From: Candidatus Omnitrophota bacterium
GTDB lineage: Bacteria; Omnitrophota; Omnitrophia; Omnitrophales; Aquincolibacteriaceae
Assembly (NCBI GenBank): GCA_016196565.1
Contig: JACPXK010000006.1
Coordinates: 76,098-140,097, forward strand
DNA length: 64,000 bases
Direction: 5' to 3'
Below are positions 63,599 to 64,000 of this stretch, in pieces. Every line of letters begins with the position of its first letter. Position 1 is the first letter of the stretch. Under the pieces are notes generated by a model, which was not told the origin of the DNA, did not search any database, and saw only the letters and a program-made list of their open reading frames with translations. The position numbers were made by a program, and so were the translations under genes.

Positions 63599-63673
63599 AA
63601 CCCACAGTGCTTACTTTTATGACTACTGTTTTATTTTTTAATAAAGCAGAACAACAGCCGTAAGGAGTTTGAT

Positions 63674-64000
63674 ATGGAAATAACCGTACAAAAGAGCGAA
63701 TTCTTCAAAGAGATCAGTTTGGTGGGGGGGGTGACGGCGCTTAAAAACAACACAATTCCAATCTTGGGAAATATTTTGCTCGAAACCACAAAAGACAAAA
63801 CGCTCAATGTGGTGGGAACTGATTTGGAAATAGGAATTTCTACCCAAATCCCGGTAAACGTGAATAAAGAGGGAAGTATTACGGTACCCTCCAAGAAACT
63901 TCATGAAATTATTCGAGAGCTGCCTGAAGGTGAGGTAGAGATTACAGTTGCAAAAAACAATGCCGTAAATATTAAGGCGGGAAAAGCTTATTTTAAAATT
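63674..64000 (+). CDS. dnaN: DNA polymerase III beta clamp, 3' end outside window
   Basis: 109 codons are visible from the ATG at 63674 (TAAGGAG upstream). The sequence matches the first clamp domain: LKNNTIPILGNILLETTKD, GTDLEIGISTQI, and LHEIIRELPEGEVEI. The usual gene after dnaA. Confidence 0.95.
   Translation, partial: MEITVQKSEFFKEISLVGGVTALKNNTIPILGNILLETTKDKTLNVVGTDLEIGISTQIPVNVNKEGSITVPSKKLHEIIRELPEGEVEITVAKNNAVNIKAGKAYFKI

Overview
The window looks like a chromosomal segment around the replication origin of a diderm bacterium. Evidence for an outer membrane is an Omp85-type barrel protein (3132-4454) and lipoproteins with clear lipoboxes. The giant exported protein carrying repeated RSExR motifs recalls proteins I associate with candidate phylum Omnitrophota (OP3), but that taxonomic call is inference and no rRNA gene is present to test it. 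No tRNA, rRNA, CRISPR array or transposase gene was seen.

Layout. The right end is a classic origin block: mnmG, parA, parB with two parS sites, yidC, yidD, rnpA and rpmH run leftwards, then an AT-rich gap with DnaA boxes, then dnaA and dnaN rightwards. Every gene left of the origin runs on the minus strand, away from it, except one: a 9.8 kb plus-strand gene at 30561-40379. Reading leftwards from the origin: a glycan-use block with strong promoters (solute-binding lipoprotein, GH94 phosphorylase, glycoamylase-like lipoprotein, ROK regulator); tatC; a sulfur and biotin operon from a near-consensus promoter (cysC, PHP phosphatase, cysH, cysK, thrC, a MoaD-like sulfur carrier, a NIL-domain protein, bioB, an SDR); the giant gene; a long operon starting with cysD and cysNC, continuing through a ketoacyl synthase, bioF, a GGDEF protein, bioA, bioD and mnmA, and ending in an unusual Rnf-like set with an embedded DsbA-like protein; pilT and a response regulator; polA, coaE, rho, rpmE, prfA, prmC, murA; the rpsP-trmD-rplS-rnhB-yraN ribosomal operon without rimM; and a cell-envelope operon (Omp85 barrel, secreted kinase-like protein, JAMM peptidase, methyltransferase).

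How the parts may work together. CysD/CysNC/CysC make activated sulfate, CysH reduces it, and CysK plus the GG-ending sulfur carrier (with the JAMM peptidase elsewhere in the window) could make cysteine by a carrier route. The biotin genes are split over two operons, each also carrying a fatty-acid-synthesis-type enzyme that could help make the pimeloyl precursor.

The most interesting object is the 3272-residue protein. It starts with a Sec-type signal and carries a TraB/TIKI-like H...GGFH region, two membrane hairpins, an internal Tat-like SRRNFLK motif, an HExxH metalloprotease motif, a chymotrypsin-fold protease domain whose nucleophile position is cysteine (GICGSPL), helical repeats and tandem RNA-polymerase-alpha-CTD-like modules. 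Seven exact RSE[MTAV]R motifs and a few degenerate ones lie at or near apparent domain borders, and their synonymous codon variety argues for selection on the peptide. A self-processed exported polyprotein is a testable hypothesis. Other points of note are a candidate dnaX-type -1 frameshift in the response regulator, a palindromic mobile repeat translated inside the SDR gene, GGTACC/GGGGCC palindromes forming the N-termini of three proteins, and a Rnf cluster lacking its flavin-binding elements.
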